A stretch of DNA of 64,000 bases from Hymenobacter sp. BT188 (lineage in GTDB: Bacteria; Bacteroidota; Bacteroidia; Cytophagales; Hymenobacteraceae), in the NCBI RefSeq assembly GCF_014333585.1, contig NZ_JACSCW010000002.1, positions 186,001 through 250,000 on the forward strand, written 5' to 3'. The translations under genes were made by a program, and so were the position numbers. The notes under the pieces are model-generated. The model worked only from the letters and a program-made list of their open reading frames with translations, was not told where the DNA came from and did not search any database. Below, piece by piece: positions 62,065 to 64,000 of the stretch (within the stretch, counting starts at the first letter, position 1; each line of letters begins with the position of its first letter).

Positions 62065-64000
62065 CGTCAACCACGGCTATAGCTGTCATATTCACAATCT
62101 CGCGCACCGAAGCGCCAAGCTGAAGCACATGGACAGGCTTACGCATCCCCATTAGTACCGGCCCAATCACTTCCGCACCGCCTATTTCCTGCAGCACTTT
62201 GTAGGCAATGTTACCCGATACCACATTGGGGAAAATCAGCGTATTAGCTCCATGCTCGGCTAGTTCTGAGAATGGATAATGCTCCCGCAGAAGTTGAGGA
62301 TTCAACGCCGTATTGGCTTGCATCTCCCCATCCAGAATCAGGTCGGGGTAGCGTTTCTTGGCAAGTTCAGTAGCCAAGCGAGCTTTATCAGGCAAAGGGC
62401 CACGGTTAGAGCCGAAGTTGGAGTAGCTAAGCACTGCGATACGCGGCTCGGTATCGAAAAAGCGTACACCCCGCGCCGTCAGGCCGATGATATCCACCAT
62501 TTCCTCGGCTGTGGGGTCGATGTTGACAGTGGTATCAGCGAAGAAGAAAGGCCCTTTGCGGTGCTGGATAATATACATACCCGCCACACGCTGCACGCCA
62601 TCTTCTACCCCAATAACCTGCAAGGCTGGGGTAATAGACTGACCATAATCCTTGGTTAGACCAGTGATAAAGGCATCAGCCTGCCCAGTTTCGAGCATCA
62701 TAGCACCGTAGTAATTGCGCTCGCGTAGCAATCGACGACCCTCGTAGAGCGTAATACCGCGCCGCTTCCGCTTTTGAAAAAGCAGCTCAGCAAACTCGGC
62801 CCGCTGGTCGTTTTCTTCCAGAATATCAATAATCTGACAGCCTTCCAGATCGAGGCTATTGGCGCGGGCTATCTCATCAATTTTCTTGCGATTACCGAGC
62901 AAAATAGGAAAAGCGATGCCCTCATCGTGCAAAATCTGAGCAGCTTTGAGCACCTTATAGGTGTCCGCTTCCGCAAATACCACGCGCTTCGGATTGGAGC
63001 GAGCGGCGCTGGTTATGCGGTTCATCAGCTTCTGGTTTACACCCAGTCGAGCCCGCAAATCATCCTCATAGCCTTGCCAGTCGGTGATAGACTGGCGCGC
63101 TGAGCCGCTTTCCATTGCGGCCCGTGCTACAGCCGGCGAGATGGTCGTAATCAGGCGAGGATCGAGGGGCTTCGGAATAAGATAGGTGCGCCCAAAAGCC
63201 AGTGTATTGTCGCCGTAGGCTTTGTTTACCATGTCGGGCACGGGCTCCTTGGCAAGGTGCGCCAGCGCCTGAACGGCCGCCAGCTTCATTGCTTCATTGA
63301 TTTCAGTAGCGCGCACGTCCAAAGCCCCCCGGAATATGTAGGGGAAGCCGAGTACGTTATTCACCTGATTCGGATGGTCGGAGCGACCGGTAGCCATAAT
63401 CAAGTCGGGCCGTGTGGCCATGGCTACTTCGTATTCAATCTCCGGGTTCGGGTTGGCTAGGGCAAACACGATGGGATTGTCGGCCATGCGCAGCAGCAGC
63501 TCGGACGGCAGCACATTTGCCGCCGACAAACCCAGGAACACATCGGCGCCTTCCAGGGCTTCGGCCAACGACGTGATGGTACGCTGCGTAGCAAACTGCA
63601 TCTGCAAATCGGCCAGATCAGTACGCTCTGCGTTGATAACACCTTTGATGTCAAACACTACGACGTTCTCAACCTTGAGCCCCAGCGCCAGGTACAACCG
63701 CAGACACGATATAGCCGCTGCCCCGGCGCCACTGACAACAAGCTTAATCTCATCAATCTTTTTGCCCACGACCTCCAGCGCATTCAGTAGCGCGGCCGAC
63801 GAAATAATAGCCGTGCCATGCTGGTCGTCGTGCATAAGCGGGATGTTCATCTTCTCCCGCAATTCCGTCTCAATCCGGAAGCACTCCGGTGCCTTAATAT
63901 CCTCCAGATTGATACCGCCGAAGGTGGGCTCTAGGGATTTTACGATCCGAATAAACTCATCGGGGTCGGTGGCGTCAATCTCAATGTCGAAGCAGTCGAT
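62039..64000 (-). CDS. maeB: NADP-dependent malic enzyme with phosphotransacetylase-like domain (5' end outside window)
   Basis: The frame is open to the window edge; ~653 residues are seen, of a family usually near 760. The malic-enzyme part shows IDCFDIEIDATDPDEFIRIV, GGINLEDIKAPECF, MNIPLMHDDQHGTAII, VVSGAGAAAISCLRLYLALG (NAD(P) site) and ALANPNPEIEYEVA. The C-terminal half (RITSAARSNPKRVVFAEADT onward, PNVVSGNIAYKVLQEIGGAE) is the phosphotransacetylase-like regulatory domain of MaeB-type enzymes. It decarboxylates malate to pyruvate, supplying NADPH. Confidence 0.96.
   Translation of the reverse strand: MDCFDIEIDATDPDEFIRIVKSLEPTFGGINLEDIKAPECFRIETELREKMNIPLMHDDQHGTAIISSAALLNALEVVGKKIDEIKLVVSGAGAAAISCLRLYLALGLKVENVVVFDIKGVINAERTDLADLQMQFATQRTITSLAEALEGADVFLGLSAANVLPSELLLRMADNPIVFALANPNPEIEYEVAMATRPDLIMATGRSDHPNQVNNVLGFPYIFRGALDVRATEINEAMKLAAVQALAHLAKEPVPDMVNKAYGDNTLAFGRTYLIPKPLDPRLITTISPAVARAAMESGSARQSITDWQGYEDDLRARLGVNQKLMNRITSAARSNPKRVVFAEADTYKVLKAAQILHDEGIAFPILLGNRKKIDEIARANSLDLEGCQIIDILEENDQRAEFAELLFQKRKRRGITLYEGRRLLRERNYYGAMMLETGQADAFITGLTKDYGQSITPALQVIGVEDGVQRVAGMYIIQHRKGPFFFADTTVNIDPTAEEMVDIIGLTARGVRFFDTEPRIAVLSYSNFGSNRGPLPDKARLATELAKKRYPDLILDGEMQANTALNPQLLREHYPFSELAEHGANTLIFPNVVSGNIAYKVLQEIGGAEVIGPVLMGMRKPVHVLQLGASVREIVNMTAIAVVDAQTYNKPL

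Noticed and set aside
9172..63332. All GCCCCCC words as terminators
   Set aside because: Most copies are single, inside genes and without a pairing arm; only those at 737-774, 14525-14555 and, imperfectly, 9172-9229 can fold.

Overview
The window looks like chromosome from a Bacteroidota bacterium of moderately high G+C content, most likely a Hymenobacter-type member of the Cytophagales. The evidence is a full-length SprA (type IX secretion outer-membrane channel), a metalloprotease with a type A T9SS sorting tail, TonB-dependent receptors with carboxypeptidase-like domains, and several promoters of the Bacteroidota type (TAnnTTTG at -7). The genus is an inference; the phylum is well supported.

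Layout. 1-5.9 kb: end of a TonB-plug protein, a small lipoprotein, two tandem FrnE/DsbA-like oxidoreductases, a DoxX-like and a VOC gene, and a divergent GlxA-type regulator. 5.4-11 kb: an acetyltransferase, a cupin, a berberine-bridge-type FAD oxidase, a small membrane protein and an exported amidohydrolase. 11.3-14.5 kb: two paralogous subtilase lipoproteins whose propeptide segments are almost identical in DNA while their catalytic domains have diverged. 15.4-17.2 kb: one very AT-rich OLD-type ATPase/TOPRIM gene, the only clearly foreign gene. 17.3-28.6 kb: mfd, a frameshifted mini-gene, YdjM-like hydrolase, NYN + cold-shock fusion, thioesterase, acetyltransferase, YajQ, TerC, a DnaJ operon and a DUF6438-like lipoprotein. 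28.7-36 kb: the T9SS-exported metalloprotease, a SpoU methyltransferase divergent from mutS, tRNA-Gly, an HNH gene running into tRNA-Leu. 36-44.6 kb: an eight-PAS histidine kinase, MoxR ATPase, methyltransferase, and a flippase/glycosyltransferase pair. 44.7-49.2 kb: a TonB receptor with a surface beta-helix lipoprotein. 49.4-64 kb: yicC, secreted proteins, an M28 peptidase, then the co-oriented block ruvA-sprA-gcvH-vanZ, ending in the malic enzyme maeB, cut by the window edge.

The most unusual signal is not a gene. A DNA word, CTGGGGGGCAAA or CTGGGGGGCTTT, recurs at least 25 times in exact form (about 43 times if only GGGGGGC+AAA/TTT is required). It lies on both strands, in intergenic DNA and inside genes, and is read in all three codon frames. 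In two places inverted copies build the transcription terminator. This behaves like a DNA-level signal such as a DNA-uptake or Chi-like word, and I know of no description of it. A second dispersed family is a ~100-bp REP-like palindrome with a conserved centre (three full copies and one collapsed copy). No rRNA, CRISPR array, integrase, transposase or prophage is visible.
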